This document shows positions 1-10,559 of a stretch of 64,000 nt of DNA, one piece after another; the first letter of the stretch is position 1; every line of letters starts with the position of its first letter. The translations under genes and the position numbers were made by a program. The stretch comes from Forficula auricularia (taxonomy: Eukaryota; Arthropoda; Insecta; Dermaptera; Forficulidae), in the NCBI GenBank assembly GCA_024734495.1, contig JALMQS010000187.1, positions 7,399,499 to 7,463,498 on the forward strand, written 5' to 3'. The notes under the pieces are model-generated. The model had not been told where the DNA came from. It searched no databases and saw only the letters and a list, made by a program, of their open reading frames with translations.

Positions 1-970
1 TTCCGTTCGAATAATGGAGTGAATCAGAGAAAAATCGAATTATCGTATATATTAGGGCTATCATACGGTTGTAACTAATACTTTCAGTATCCTATATTAG
101 TTTAATTGGTCTCTTCTGAATTGCATCTAATGTGGCAAGTGAATGCTTTGAAGGCCCTTTCCTCAGATGAAAGTCGTATTCGAGACAGAGGCGAAATTGA
201 GCTATATATAGGGTAAGAAGTTGATTGGGTGTAAAATACCGTCTGACAACTTTTTTATTACAAGTCATATAAGTCATATTTCAGCTCATTACCTCCAACA
301 GTAGGATAACTCCCCATATAAAAATTGGACCAAACTTCTAAATTTTATAACAATATTACAACCGTTAAAGATCTCTCCATAACAAATATTATTTATTTCT
401 GATTTTCTGCAATTTTATTACCGAAATTCTAGAAAATTCAAAAAAATGAAAAACATTTTTTTAAGACTCGTTATAAGTTTTCCATATTCTTTGGTAATTG
501 TATAAAAATTAAATAAATTAATTCAAACTTGTTTTATCTAACTCAATCGACTCACCGTAGAACCGTTTCTGCCTTTTCCCTGTACCATAGATTCTATAGT
601 GATTATTTAGAGGAGTTGAAATCAATAATCCCTCCTCAAGACCTCTTTTTAAGAACCACGCATCCTACACCCCTTCTCTGAATAAGAATCGAACCAACGC
701 TTTCGCCAAGTCGTTTATCCCTATGATCTCATTAAGAGACCGGAACTCGCTTCCTACCAACGCCTTCTCCACGACCTATAAACTTCAGCTGTTTGAGACC
801 CCAATCTACAGATATCTTCGACTCCTATCAAGCCCATAAAATCTCCTCTTCTTTTCACGATGGAGGGCCCAATCTAGGCCTTTAGATGCTGCACCTTCTT
901 GCATCAATATCAATAAAAAGAGAAGTACCTACTTAAAAACTATATTGTTTAGTTGTAATATTTATCTTCA
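1..970. other. AT-rich DNA, no gene seen
   Basis: I see no coding sequence, RNA gene or complete mobile element here. Reading frames are short and AT-driven. The phrase around 70-80 (cggttgtaactaat) weakly resembles the dispersed repeat at 13630, so part may be degraded repeat. Confidence 0.5.
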
Positions 971-974
971 TCAG

Positions 975-1166
975 AATATACAGTAATTGCAGATATAGGT
1001 TTATAGGTAGAATCAATTATCACAAGAGATGTTTAGACTTAAACCACCTAGATACCTAGCATATTTTTATAATATACAGTAATTGCAGATATAGGTTTAT
1101 AGGTAGAATCAATTATCACAAGAGATGTTTAGACTTAAACCACCTAGATACCTAGCATATTTTTAA
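975..1166. repeat. 96-bp perfect tandem duplication
   Basis: Two adjacent copies, 975-1070 and 1071-1166, each starting aatatacagtaattgcag and ending catattttta. They agree over essentially the whole unit. Perfect identity in an otherwise decayed region points to a recent local duplication (or an assembly duplication). No coding content. Confidence 0.93.
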
Positions 1167-1169
1167 TAA

Positions 1170-2360
1170 AAAAATTTCGAAATTTAATTCTGGAATCGTT
1201 TTAAAAAATGATTAAAAATTTGCACTCTAGGTTGTTCCAGTCGAAACTTATATTTTGATTAAGAAAATAAATTACTTATTCCTTATAAACTAAGTAAATC
1301 TGCTATTCTCGCCAAAATATCCCTTAAGTTGTATTTATTTATTTATTAACCCTCTTCCGAAAACATGGATAATAAATCTATCTAGAATCTAGGGAGGTGT
1401 TTTTTAATTCTTCGAGTGACATTTTATAAAATTCATTTAAATAATTTGGGGGGAATTGAAGAAAAAAAATTCGTGTCAGGAGAGAATTGAAATTAATTCT
1501 AGCAATTTAGACGCGATTAACTGATACACAAGCCGAGAAATATTCCAGCGCTGATTCATTTATATTAATAGAAAAATTTGATCTCTCTTTCAGATAATTT
1601 AATTAATTAGTTTCGAACCCTTGATGGTCACTGAAAAAACACCCGACAAAACTCAGCAGGTACAGAATTTATATTTCGAGAGAAATTAATACCATATTCA
1701 TTGAATGAAAAACAACTTTGTGATTTGTTCTATATTCTAGATGCTAGTTTGTAAATGAAATTTTGGTTCTTGTTTTAACGTTATGATAATAATCTTAGGA
1801 GTGATTCCCATTCTTAATAAATAAACAGAGTAATAAGGCAATATTTAGTATTAGTATTTATATAAGAAAAGGTCATAAAATGTTAAAATTTCATTAATTT
1901 ACATATCATTTGGAATTATTGAGTTCTATTGAGTTATTATAGCCATCCCAGTTTCAGCTGTCTATCCTCAGTGAAAATATACATCTTGCTTTCTTTTTTC
2001 TTTTTACTTTCACTTACCTATATATTGAATATATAGTAAGTTGAAGTATTGCAATCGAAAAAAAATGAAAAAAATATCAAAAGAAAATATTCGTCTTAAG
2101 GTCCCCTGGGTCCGAAAAAAGGGATTTCTCAAAATGCTATTTGTGGTCAGTATAACTCACAAACGAAAACAAAACTAAAATTTTATATTTAAATCAGATA
2201 CCAGCCGTAGATGTGACAGCGAGGTTTTGGATAAAATTGATCTACTGTAAAGTAGTAGATACTTCAGAAAAATTAGAATTTTTTGAGATTTTCTTAAAAA
2301 TATTGCTCTAATGATTTTGATTTATACAATATTTATGTAAAGATAGACGGTCTTTAATAT
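1170..2360. other. AT-rich DNA, no gene seen
   Basis: No supported gene. The phrase tctgctattctcgcc near 1298 resembles the retroelement 3' tail described at 22667 and 42208. The rest is AT-rich, low-information sequence. Confidence 0.45.
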
Positions 2361-2362
2361 GT

Positions 2363-2538
2363 AGAATGGTTTTGTTTTCCAGCGCGAAAGAACCGGAAGC
2401 AGAACTTTACTTCAGCGGCTATGTACTTTTTAGAGTAGGAACTTTAAAAATTGCGGGCGGGGCTCATGCTGTGTACCCTCTGGCGGCCGATTCCCATAAT
2501 GCATTACATACTAGAAGTAGTCACTTCGCTAATATTTA
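2363..2538 (+). other. GC-richer patch left of a hAT insertion, unidentified
   Basis: A short open stretch, less AT-rich than its surroundings, follows a pyrimidine run ending in ttttccag, which could be a 3' splice site. It reads open into the hAT element beginning at 2547, so the apparent frame end is artificial. I do not recognise the peptide and see no domain. It could be a decayed exon or an older repeat. The same older DNA appears to resume after the hAT insertion, since 3470 onward matches the repeat at 45490 and 46550. Confidence 0.25.
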
Positions 2539-2546
2539 TTACCAGG

Positions 2547-3461
2547 CAGTGCTGGATTTCCGCCTAGGCCCACAAGGCCCGGGCCTAGGGGCCCAGCCGG
2601 TTTGGGGGCCCTGGTTGCGGAGTCTTTTTTTTCAACCTAAAAAGATCACAAGGGATCTACAACAGGCATTACAAATATGATACAAGTATGCAATCACAAT
2701 CTCTGGCTAAACAAATATCGTGTAACATTCTCATTAAAATTACTAAGAGTTTTTACGTTGGATTGCTGCTCCATTTACATAAGCACATTTATCCAAACGT
2801 AGGAATTGCGTTCCGAATGTTGTTGTGTACACCAGCGTCAAACGGCTCAGCAGAACGGTCGTTTTCAGCGCTAAAGAGAGTAAAGAATTACTTAAGATCT
2901 AACATAGGAGAGAACAGGCTTAATTCACTCTCTGTAATGTACATAGAGTCAGAAATAATGCAGTCAATTGACTATGAAGACGTCATTCGTTCTTTTGCAC
3001 AGAAGAAAGTTCGCCGTAAGATTGTATACATTCTATAGAATAACGTAACTATATAGTAACATAGACTGTATTATTCTGATGTTTATTAAAATCATTAAAG
3101 TCAATTAAAAATTTATTTTTTTCTCTCTTCTTTTGTCATTTTTTAGTTTTATTTTTTTCTCTATATTCAGTATATTTATTGTTTTTGTTCCATATAATTG
3201 TTGTTTCCCTTTTTAAATTTTTTTCTCTTACTTGATCTGTTTGTATCATATTGTTTATTTTCTTTGTAATTAAATTGGCCTAATATTGTACATTAAAAAG
3301 GCTAGATGCCCCTACAAATACAATGTTCTTGAATAAATAAAAAAAAAAATATGTTCTGTACTAGTGCATTTAATTTGCTAAATTTCCAAAATAGCTTCGA
3401 GATAGTGGGGGGCCCAAATGTCAAGTGCCTAGGGGCCCTGGGTCTCTTAAATCCGCCCCTG
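2547..3461 (+). mobile_element. hAT-type DNA transposon relic with TSD TTACCAGG
   Basis: The left end begins cagtgctggatttccgcc and the right end finishes taaatccgcccctg, forming imperfect terminal inverted repeats extended by GC-rich subterminal sequence (cctaggcccacaagg... against ...tgcctaggggccc). Identical 8-bp target duplications TTACCAGG lie at 2539-2546 and 3462-3469, the hAT signature. At 915 bp it is too short for a full transposase. It retains one reading frame for the C-terminal dimerisation region (separate entry), so it is an internally deleted copy. It is inserted in an older repeat whose sequence is recognisable after 3470. Confidence 0.93.
2688..3038 (+). pseudogene. hAT transposase C-terminal (dimerisation) fragment
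   Basis: The 116-residue frame carries the hAT dimerisation hallmark at about residues 45-85: a TPASNGSAERSFSALKR segment, then VKNYLRSNIGENRLNSL. In complete hAT transposases this region lies at the extreme C-terminus of a 500-700 residue protein and mediates oligomerisation. The DNA-binding BED finger and the catalytic D, D, E regions are absent. The frame is uninterrupted to its stop at 3036-3038. The methionine at 2688 is only the first in frame; the coding part probably began upstream in sequence now deleted or in another exon. Not a working transposase. Open integrity could mean a young deletion product or a domesticated dimerisation module; the former is likelier. Confidence 0.88.
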
Positions 3462-3469
3462 TTACCAGG

Positions 3470-3856
3470 CAGAGACTTCAAACCTATCTTTTTGAAAAAA
3501 TCATTCATTTTAATTGCCCCTTGAAACTATGCAACAATTTTATTCATTTCGAGAACCAATATACCATACTTTTCAAAACAAAAAAAAAATGTGTTTTTTT
3601 ATAGAAATATTTGAAACAACGGATAATATGAGTATTAAATGAGAAATTGAATAAGGACAATTTTATCAAAGATTTTAGTAGATTATTATGTATATATATT
3701 ATATGTCAGAAAGTTTCTTCCCTCAGGAGTCAAACCAGAGCGCTAATTTGCTGGCGGATATTAATTTGAAAATTCAAAGATCCTCCTGAAATTTTGAAGT
3801 CGACCTTATATATTTATGAAAACACTCTAAATGTTTGAAATTTTAGGGATGCGCTG
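3470..3856 (+). repeat. Right half of an older hAT-like element, truncated
   Basis: From 3470 the sequence (acttcaaacc, tcattcattttaattgcccc, atgcaacaattttatt, tttcgagaaccaatata, gaaattttagggatgcgc) aligns with 45490-45712 and 46552-46790, which end in a cgccactg-type hAT terminus. This copy was split by the hAT element at 2547 and carries a ~75-bp SINE-like insert at 3703-3775. It is cut at about 3856, where the R2-like endonuclease fragment begins. The expected terminal ccactg is missing. Confidence 0.7.
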
Positions 3857-4351
3857 CATCATATATCTCGAGACGACGGCGCACATCATCCACTGTTGCG
3901 ATAGGACCGCAGATGGGCGGGTTAAGAGGCATGACGCTGTGGTACGATATCTGGCGGACGATCTGATCAAAAAGGGAAAGCGTACTTGTACTCCAGCTCG
4001 GCGGGTAATAGAAAGCCAGACATCGTAGCAAAGGATGCGTCGGGGGTGGTGTGGGTTTTGGACGTCCAGATCGTTTCCGCACATGCAGGACTGGATGTTG
4101 CCCACCGAAACAAAATAGAAAAATATAGGGGCAACTCCAGTCTGGTGGATAATATTGCGGAGCGATTTGCCGTCAGTCCGGGCTCGGTCAGGATCAAGGC
4201 CATCACACTCTCGTGAAAGGGAGTGTGGTGGCATATCGCTCTGGGTATATCGCAAAAAACAATAAACGATTTGACATATGGGGTGATGAGGGAATCTCTC
4301 CTTAATTTTTACACTTTCAGCAGAAGAACATATAGAGCGGATGGCGTATAA
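3831..4351 (+). pseudogene. R2-type LINE endonuclease domain, 5'-truncated and broken
   Basis: Two overlapping frames read as the C-terminal restriction-like endonuclease region of an R2-group non-LTR retrotransposon. The first gives ETTAHIIHCC then VKRHDAVVRYLADDL (the His/Cys cluster and following helix). The second, from about 3986, gives RKPDIVA and VWVLDVQIV, the PD...D-type catalytic core. A frameshift near 3975-3990 separates them. A TGA at 4214-4216 replaces what looks like the tryptophan codon of the KGVWW segment; after it the same frame runs open to a TAA at 4349-4351. Reverse transcriptase and everything upstream are missing, as expected from 5' truncation during target-primed reverse transcription. 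Related RLE-bearing clades cannot be excluded without a tree. Confidence 0.82.
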
Positions 4352-4650
4352 ATATTTTTTGTAAATACTAAAAAAATAAAAAATAAATGTGAGTCAGGAT
4401 TAATCCTGGCTCTCTCAGCCACCCGCTCTGAATCTGAATTTATTTGTTCTCAAGCTTTTTTTGTAAATAAATTTATGTAATAATATTTTATCTTTGTAAA
4501 TAAAAAAAATATATGTTCACGTTGATTAATTTTTTCTTCCATAAAAAAACTTATTTTCTAATTTTTCATTGATAATGGGAAAACGTTTCAAGTTTTAATA
4601 AATGTTATATGATTGTTTTTATTAAAAACTATTTTAATCAGCATTTTTTT
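4352..4650 (+). other. Probable 3' untranslated tail of the R2-like fragment and AT-rich DNA
   Basis: Downstream of the endonuclease stop is AT-rich sequence with an A-rich run, then a less AT-rich patch (gtgagtcaggattaatcctgg, ccacccgctctgaa). I cannot place the 3' end of the retroelement. No target duplication was found. Confidence 0.35.
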
Positions 4651-4660
4651 TTAACTTGTA

Positions 4661-4702
4661 AACTCCTGATGATGGACTAATAATCCGAAATATATTGAGT
4701 TT
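4661..4702 (+). ncRNA. Hammerhead-like stem-loop (candidate)
   Basis: The order is AAACTC (4660-4665), CTGATGA (4666-4672), a short stem GGA/TCC (4674-4676 with 4684-4686), GAAA (4687-4690), then tatatt and GAGTTT (4697-4702), which pairs with AAACTC. This matches a type I hammerhead layout with a minimal stem III. Against it: stem II is only 3 bp and is preceded by an extra T that the canonical core lacks. Inactive relic or coincidence remain possible. Confidence 0.45.
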
Positions 4703-4999
4703 GTATAAACCTCTTTGAGTTTTATTTAATTCACTGTGAAACTACACACCCTTTACTTTATTAATTAATCAGCATTGTATTAACAAACTGCACCTTTGAG
4801 ATAAGTTTCAAATTTCTATCTAAAACCATTTGCTGGCAAAAAAATGACAAATTACGAAAATTGTTCTAGGCTTAACTTTTTCTTTTAATGTATTTTTATG
4901 AATGTGCGATGATCATTGATTAATCACTGAACTCAGTCAAGATGACAATTGGACCCGAGTGGGGCAAGTTTTCTAATCGAATATTGAGCTTGGTTTATT

Positions 5000-5160
5000 T
5001 GCTTTTATTTCAATGACATGGGCAATAGGCAAAGTGCAAGCGGCAATGGAAAACCACCTCGCGATAGTATCTGTCCTAGCTGCTCCAGCTCTTCAGCTGG
5101 GCGTCGCCTCCGCAGCCACTCATCAAACTTACTAATGGAATGCAGTGGCCATAGGTTACA
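5000..5160. repeat. GC-richer repeat-like patch, unidentified
   Basis: The phrases gcaatggaaaaccacctcgc and cagctgggcgtcgcctccgc stand out from AT-rich surroundings. They resemble wording I associate with LINE 3' regions in insects, but no reverse transcriptase residues are readable on either strand, so the class is not assigned. Confidence 0.3.
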
Positions 5161-5750
5161 AATAATGGAATACTTGACAATCAAAAAAAAATAAATAAAA
5201 ATAAAAAATAAATTTCCCAAGCGTATTATAATTTATGCTGAAAGATTAAAAGATTACTTCAATGAACTGACTATAGAGTCGTTGTAATTCTTTTGATACG
5301 AGATTGTAGTCAACTCATTATAATGATAGGGACTTAAAAAAGTCAAACTGTTTTTTAAATGAGACGGGCTGGGCTCCGGCTCACTAACAAACCTGATTAG
5401 ATTCTGCCAACTTTTGTTCAAAATATAATGTACAAGAACCATTAGGAAAACATTTTAATAATCTTTAAAAGGGGAAAAAAAAACTTTTTTTAGGATGGGG
5501 AAAATTGAACTATTATATAATGATAATGGGTGTGAGGGGGAATGAAGGAATCTTTGAACGGGGTTGAGGGTGGCGTTCAAGTTTTTTTTTTTTTTTGATA
5601 AATGCTCTTGCCTAAGGAAGAAAAAAGTCTAATGGAATCCGAATAAATAACTTTTGATAAATGATAAACGCTTCTATTTTTCCATTATGCTTAACTGAGA
5701 AATTAATAAATTGTTATTGATTTTTCTATTAAATTAAAAGTACCCAGTGT

Positions 5751-5769
5751 ACCGAGCGTTGCTCGGTAA
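5751..5769. repeat. ACCGAGC palindrome, copy 1
   Basis: The perfect palindrome core ACCGAGC-gtt-GCTCGGT is followed by aa and preceded by agtaccc. A second copy, ACCGAGC-gat-GCTCGGT, with similar upstream agtacc, lies at 31716-31734. Likely the conserved end or hairpin of a dispersed repeat. Confidence 0.6.
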
Positions 5770-6196
5770 TTTTTTGCTTTAGATATTATTAATATTATTT
5801 GTATTTTTTAATTCAGGTAAAAAGGGGGTTTCTTCATTGCCCGTTTTAAGCCATAAATAAGGATAGACGATCATTCAAATCGCCAGATTTTTTAAGAGGA
5901 TGAAAATGACAATCTAATAAAAACTTTTAATCGGAATAAGTATGATAGTTTTCATTATCTTTGAAAAACATTTACAACAATTCAATCTCAAGTTTTACCA
6001 CTCCTCAATAGTAAATGGCCTTAATTAATTAAATTTTCTAGTTTTAATATAATTAATATTTGTAATGAAATATTAGTGGGTTTAAAAAAATATATATATA
6101 ATAAAAGAAAATTGAAAAAATCGAAATATAAATTTTTGTTGACATATCCATTTTTTAATCATTAGTGTAATTAAGAAAAAACAATTAATACTATAT

Positions 6197-7314
6197 CAGG
6201 GGCGGGCGGTGACTTTTCAGCCAGAGAATAGTGACCAAATAAGGTCCCTTCATTTTTGAAAATTTTATTTTATTATTCGCAAAATTCATTAATAACAGGC
6301 ACTTAATATAATTTTTCAAATTTCACATTAGATTTTTTTCATTTGATATTAAAGACAGACCGGACAGTCTATCTTCACTGTGACTACTTCCAGGGGCAAG
6401 ACTCTGACTGATGAGTACTTTCAATAAATATTTTTTTGTTGCTATAAAATAATTTGTGGATGTAAAAAATTACGATACCAATGGTTTGCGTATACGGCTT
6501 GCACTAAACCTCTTTGTTTTTTTTAATATTTTGTCTACTGATTATAAAATTGTTTTTGACGTTCTCATAATAATGTATTAAAAAAAATGATTTTATTCGT
6601 TTTTTTATTTTCGACTATCTAGTTATTTTGATGTTGAGTGTACAAATAGATGCTAGCAAGGACGCGCCGTCGCGGTATTCATAGCCTTAACTGATATGCC
6701 AATTCAATTGTCTAAATACCAGGGGCTCCCAGGATCGAGGTGTGGCCATTAAATGAATGGGCTGATGCTGCTGCTATACTGGCAAACAGCGAGCGTGCCG
6801 CGACAGGTTTGAACATGATTCTGTCTGGTGATGCATCACCCAACCGCTGCTCACTAGACAAGACTTCGAGTCAGTTTGTCTGTAAAACAATATTATAATT
6901 AGGTAGACAAAATATTAATTAAAAAAAGCGGCTAAGTGCAATCAATTACTTCCGCCAAAACATCTTCAAGTTCATCATTCACAATTAATTTTTTTATTCA
7001 ATATATATATATATATATTTTAAATGAAAGTCAGGCGTCGAGTACCCACATGTAAACTAATTTAACTAATTTACTTTCAACCTCATATAATCAAAGTATT
7101 TTCCATATGATAGTGAAAATGATTTAAATATGAAATCGGGAAAATTCTATTCATATTTTAACGTTACTACAAAAAGTTCTATAAATTTTAAATTAAAGCT
7201 AAGCGAAATAAAGCTAAACGAGATTCATATAAGACACTGTATGAAGATACTCTTGACGTTCTTAGATTTTAGGGATGCGCCGTATCTACATCATCCATGG
7301 ACCGCACGCCACTG
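6197..7314. mobile_element. hAT-like element carrying a nested MITE
   Basis: The left end caggggcgggcggtgact and right end ggaccgcacgccactg match the termini of the elements at 41895 and 44939. The internal phrase cccttcatttttgaaaattt is shared with those copies. Flanks are (TA)-rich, so the 8-bp target duplication cannot be judged. A separate TIR element (6499-6941) interrupts it. No transposase frame is present. Confidence 0.65.
6499..6941. mobile_element. MITE with ~55-bp terminal inverted repeats
   Basis: The left arm runs ttgcactaaacc, then a T-run, taatattttgtctac, then attataaaattgttttt. The right arm is its inverse: aaaacaatattataatt, gtagacaaaatatta, then gcggctaagtgcaa. The arms are about 55 bp with scattered differences and enclose ~330 bp of unique, GC-richer DNA (6650-6880). 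No coding capacity. I could not identify a target duplication, so the superfamily is open. Confidence 0.75.
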
Positions 7315-8202
7315 ATATATATATATATATATAGTTACAAAGAAACTAAGTTGGGTTGCTATAAGCTAATCAAAGTGGATGACAGAAGTAAAAACTACGA
7401 AAACTGTGAGCCACACTCGCACATAGTCGATTTTTTGTAATTCGTATCTTTGACTTAAGATTATAATTAGCAAAAATTAAGTACAATTTATTTGAATGTG
7501 TACTATATGGTTACATATTAGCAATGAAAATTTCATTTGGTAACTAGAATTTCATTTATTTAACTTATCCACAAATGGAGTAATATTAAGGGTTAATATC
7601 GAGGGAGATGAAAACCATCGTTCGCAAGAAAGATGTCGATTGGTTTGATTTTTATTACATCAATTAAACCACAATCATTTGACTTTATAAATGAACAAGA
7701 GAATTACGGTTCAAAACCACAAAGATTTATTCGATTAATTTTTTTGATTATGTGCATGAAATAAGAGCGAAAAAAAGGGAAGGTTGAAAAAAAGAGAATC
7801 TCTTCTCTGGGGAGTCAAAAGTGGATTTTGACAAGACTGCACTTAAGGCAAATGAATACAGAGGGTCAAAAAAGACCCCTCTGAGCCTACTGTGAATCTT
7901 AGAACTACAATATATCTCCTCTTTCTACGTTATATGGAAATGAAGCTCTAACTAAATAAATTTAATGAAGATTTCGAGTTTGGATTGTTTAATACATTTT
8001 TTGACAAAATCACATTGTTATAAATAAACTTTTTGATCAAAAATATCTATTTCAGTTATATGACATCTCTCATTGTTATCACTCATGAACTCTGATTACG
8101 AAGAATATATAACAATGTTCTTAAAAAAAATCAATCTGATTGATGTTGATTTGTCTTGATATGTTTACTAAGAAAGAATAGTTATAAAAATGACAAATGT
8201 GC

Positions 8203-8306
8203 AGGGAAATTAACTATTTGAGCCCTGAAGAAGTCAACAAAGTTGACGAAACGTTGGCAATAAAATATAAATTATTTGCATAAAAAATATAGTCCTTATT
8301 TCCCTA
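8203..8306 (+). ncRNA. Hammerhead-like stem-loop within short inverted arms
   Basis: CTGAAGA (8225-8231), an extra a, a perfect 6-bp stem GTCAAC/GTTGAC around a 3-nt loop, then GAAA (8248-8251). GCC before and GGC after (8256-8258) could form stem I. Outside, agggaaattaactat and atagtccttatttccct form imperfect inverted arms. CTGANGA is the permitted hammerhead core. One base too many separates it from stem II. Probably part of a decayed retroelement related to the 22667 element. Confidence 0.5.
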
Positions 8307-8571
8307 TAACAACTTTAATAATTTAATCGATGGACATAACTAATCAAAATAGTTGTTAAGTGTTTTTAATCGTTTTTCATTTTTGAAAATTATTTTGTTT
8401 ATTTATTTATTTATTTATTTTGTTTTTTCAAAATAAACAGATTATTGTAGAATCTTGTTTAAAGGAAAACTTCCAATATTCAGGGGTAACTTCATTCATA
8501 ATACAATTTAGTTTTTCTTTCGAGAGGGACCGACTGAGCGACAACTTACAAAAAAGCGCGATAGTGCTCAC

Positions 8572-8735
8572 CAGTGCCGCAACCGAGGGGGCTTCAGCCC
8601 CCTTAGCCCCCCCCCAACGACAAGGAAAAAAATAAAAGTTAAAGTACAAATGAAAAAATTTGGGCCACCCTAATATATATCTATGTGTTTGTGTATTAGC
8701 CCCCCACCCAAGATAAAATCCTGGTTGCGCCATTG
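8572..8735. mobile_element. Short hAT-type MITE
   Basis: The left end cagtgccgcaaccgaggggg and right end tcctggttgcgccattg form imperfect inverted repeats followed inside by C- and G-runs (ttagccccccc on both sides of the interior). Flanking octamers gtgctcac and gttctagc match at only 5 of 8 positions, so the target duplication is weak. No coding capacity. Confidence 0.6.
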
Positions 8736-8954
8736 GTTCTAGCACACTTTTCTCTGCGGCTTCCTCCCAAGCATGGAGCTAGCTATCACATTTAGTATCT
8801 CCACTCCATAGATACTCCCGATCCCATTCCGACTGCTCTACGCCAGTTCATTTATCCGTATTCATAATTATCTCTGCTCATGCGTCACTGGGTCTCCATC
8901 CCCGATCTGTGTGCTATGGTATAATAACTGATAGAGTGATAGCACACTCGCTCT

Positions 8955-9030
8955 AGAATACTGCTTCTTAAACTTTGGGTCGCGACCACATTTTAGGTCG
9001 AGTAGTTACTAGCTGAATTTGGGGTCGCGA
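8955..9030. repeat. Left end of a hAT-like element (partial)
   Basis: ctgcttcttaaactttgggtcgcgacc has the look of a hAT terminus of the 'ttctcaaactttgggtcgcga' type, with the inner gggtcgcga repeated at about 9022. I could not find the matching right end, so this is a one-sided remnant. Confidence 0.45.
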
Positions 9031-9099
9031 AACAGCGAAGTACCAATAAAACCGAAACAATGAACAATGAAAAAATTATAATGCGCAGGGCCAAAAATT

Positions 9100-10450
9100 A
9101 ATTGAAAAAAATTAAAGTGTACTGATTCAGAGGTATATTTGTCATTGAATTTCCAATAATTGTGAAATAGCCATTTTGAATAAGATATTTATTTATGTGA
9201 AGGGATATTCTGATTAAAAAATCAAAGTACCTACAGATCAAATTTGAAAAATGTTGAATATACCTACTCTAAATACTGTTTGATTTTTTATTTAATAAGA
9301 AAAAACATAACCATCTCATTTTGTAACTCGCTGCCAGACACAAACTATAGTTTAGTAGCATTCAGTGTTACAGATTTTGGGCACCACTGTATAGGAGCGA
9401 GTGTCCTATCAGGAATTCTAGTTTCCCTCCTTTCTATTTTGGCAATTTATATATTTTCAACCTCTAGCGTGTTAACTAGAAATTGAAACGTGATGAATTA
9501 TATTTTAAATATTTGTTTAGTTAAAAGTAAATATAGGCAAGTATTTAGGTATATAGTAATAAATAATGTGGTTATTGTCAAAAAATTTGAATAATGTAAA
9601 GTTCTAATGAAACTCTTCTGTACTACTATCTTGGGATGAATTTGAATAAATTAACAATTATAATATATGGATGAATACGAAAGAATATATCTCTAGAGGG
9701 TGAAGAATGGAAAATAAAATAAATTGGATGTAAAAAAATGAAATCGTAATTGTTGGGCTCTGCGGAGAGGTAGAAATAAGAAAAGTTTGCACAACTCACC
9801 AGCCGGGATTCTTGATTAATTAAAAATGATTTACGCTACCTGAAACAAAACAAAACAATTCGTTTTAGTACCAAGTTAGACGACGGATTTTACACAAACA
9901 ACTAGTTATAAATAATCACTTAACGAATATAAATAAATAAGAAATCCGATAAAGCGGAGGGATTTGAATGTGAAATGGGACGCGCAATGATATTACAAAC
10001 GAATTCTCTTCTCCAAATCCATTGAATGATTAGGGAAATGGATTAGAGGATTTGGTAGAGTTTATTTTTGTTTTGTGTTTCTATGCAAAATAAGCAAGAA
10101 AAATTTATAATTTATATTACGGTTCAAGTCATAAATTATTGCCATGTAATAATAAAATATGTTGTCAGAAGATCACATCATTGAAAAAATAATGAACGCT
10201 GTTTAAATAAATTACGACAAAATCTACTAAATTATTTTTTAATTTATGCTCTTTAAACAGTTTTGAGTTACCAGCGTTCCAGTCCAAACGATAGTTTTCA
10301 TCTTTCTAGATTATATACATTTATATTTAAAATAGGGGGAGCGTTAATAAATGACATTAAAATCAGTATAAGTATTCAAATTTCCAATAGTGGTAGACTT
10401 TAAATCTCTAAGGAAAGGAAATTGTCATCTTCTAGACTGAAATAAAATTT
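9100..10450. other. AT-rich DNA, no gene seen
   Basis: Nothing supportable. The open frame near 9244-9486 is hydrophobic and low-complexity, without a recognisable domain. Confidence 0.45.
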
Positions 10451-10451
10451 T

Positions 10452-10551
10452 AATTATAAGTCAGAAAGGTTGTGTTTACCCCTCAGGAATCAAACCCGAG
10501 TGCCAAAAATAGCAATCCGGATCAATCGACTACCCTGTTAGGTGAATATTT
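10452..10551 (-). repeat. tRNA-derived SINE-like repeat (family 2)
   Basis: Read on the minus strand: ggattgctatttttggcac, then cgggtttgattcctgaggg, then acaacctttctgac. The same order recurs at 3703-3775 (minus), 19596-19677 (plus) and 54061-54171 (plus). In the last copy the central phrase is ggttcgagacc, a match to a Pol III box B. The box A part is not convincing, so tRNA origin is an inference. Confidence 0.55.
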
Positions 10552-10559
10552 CAACATAT

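Noticed and set aside
2366..2680. 104-residue plus-strand frame as a gene
   Set aside because: It runs across the left end of the hAT insertion at 2547, so it is a chimera of two unrelated sequences.
3827..4255. Minus-strand frames over the R2-like endonuclease
   Set aside because: Shadows of the plus-strand coding remnant, with no recognisable domain.
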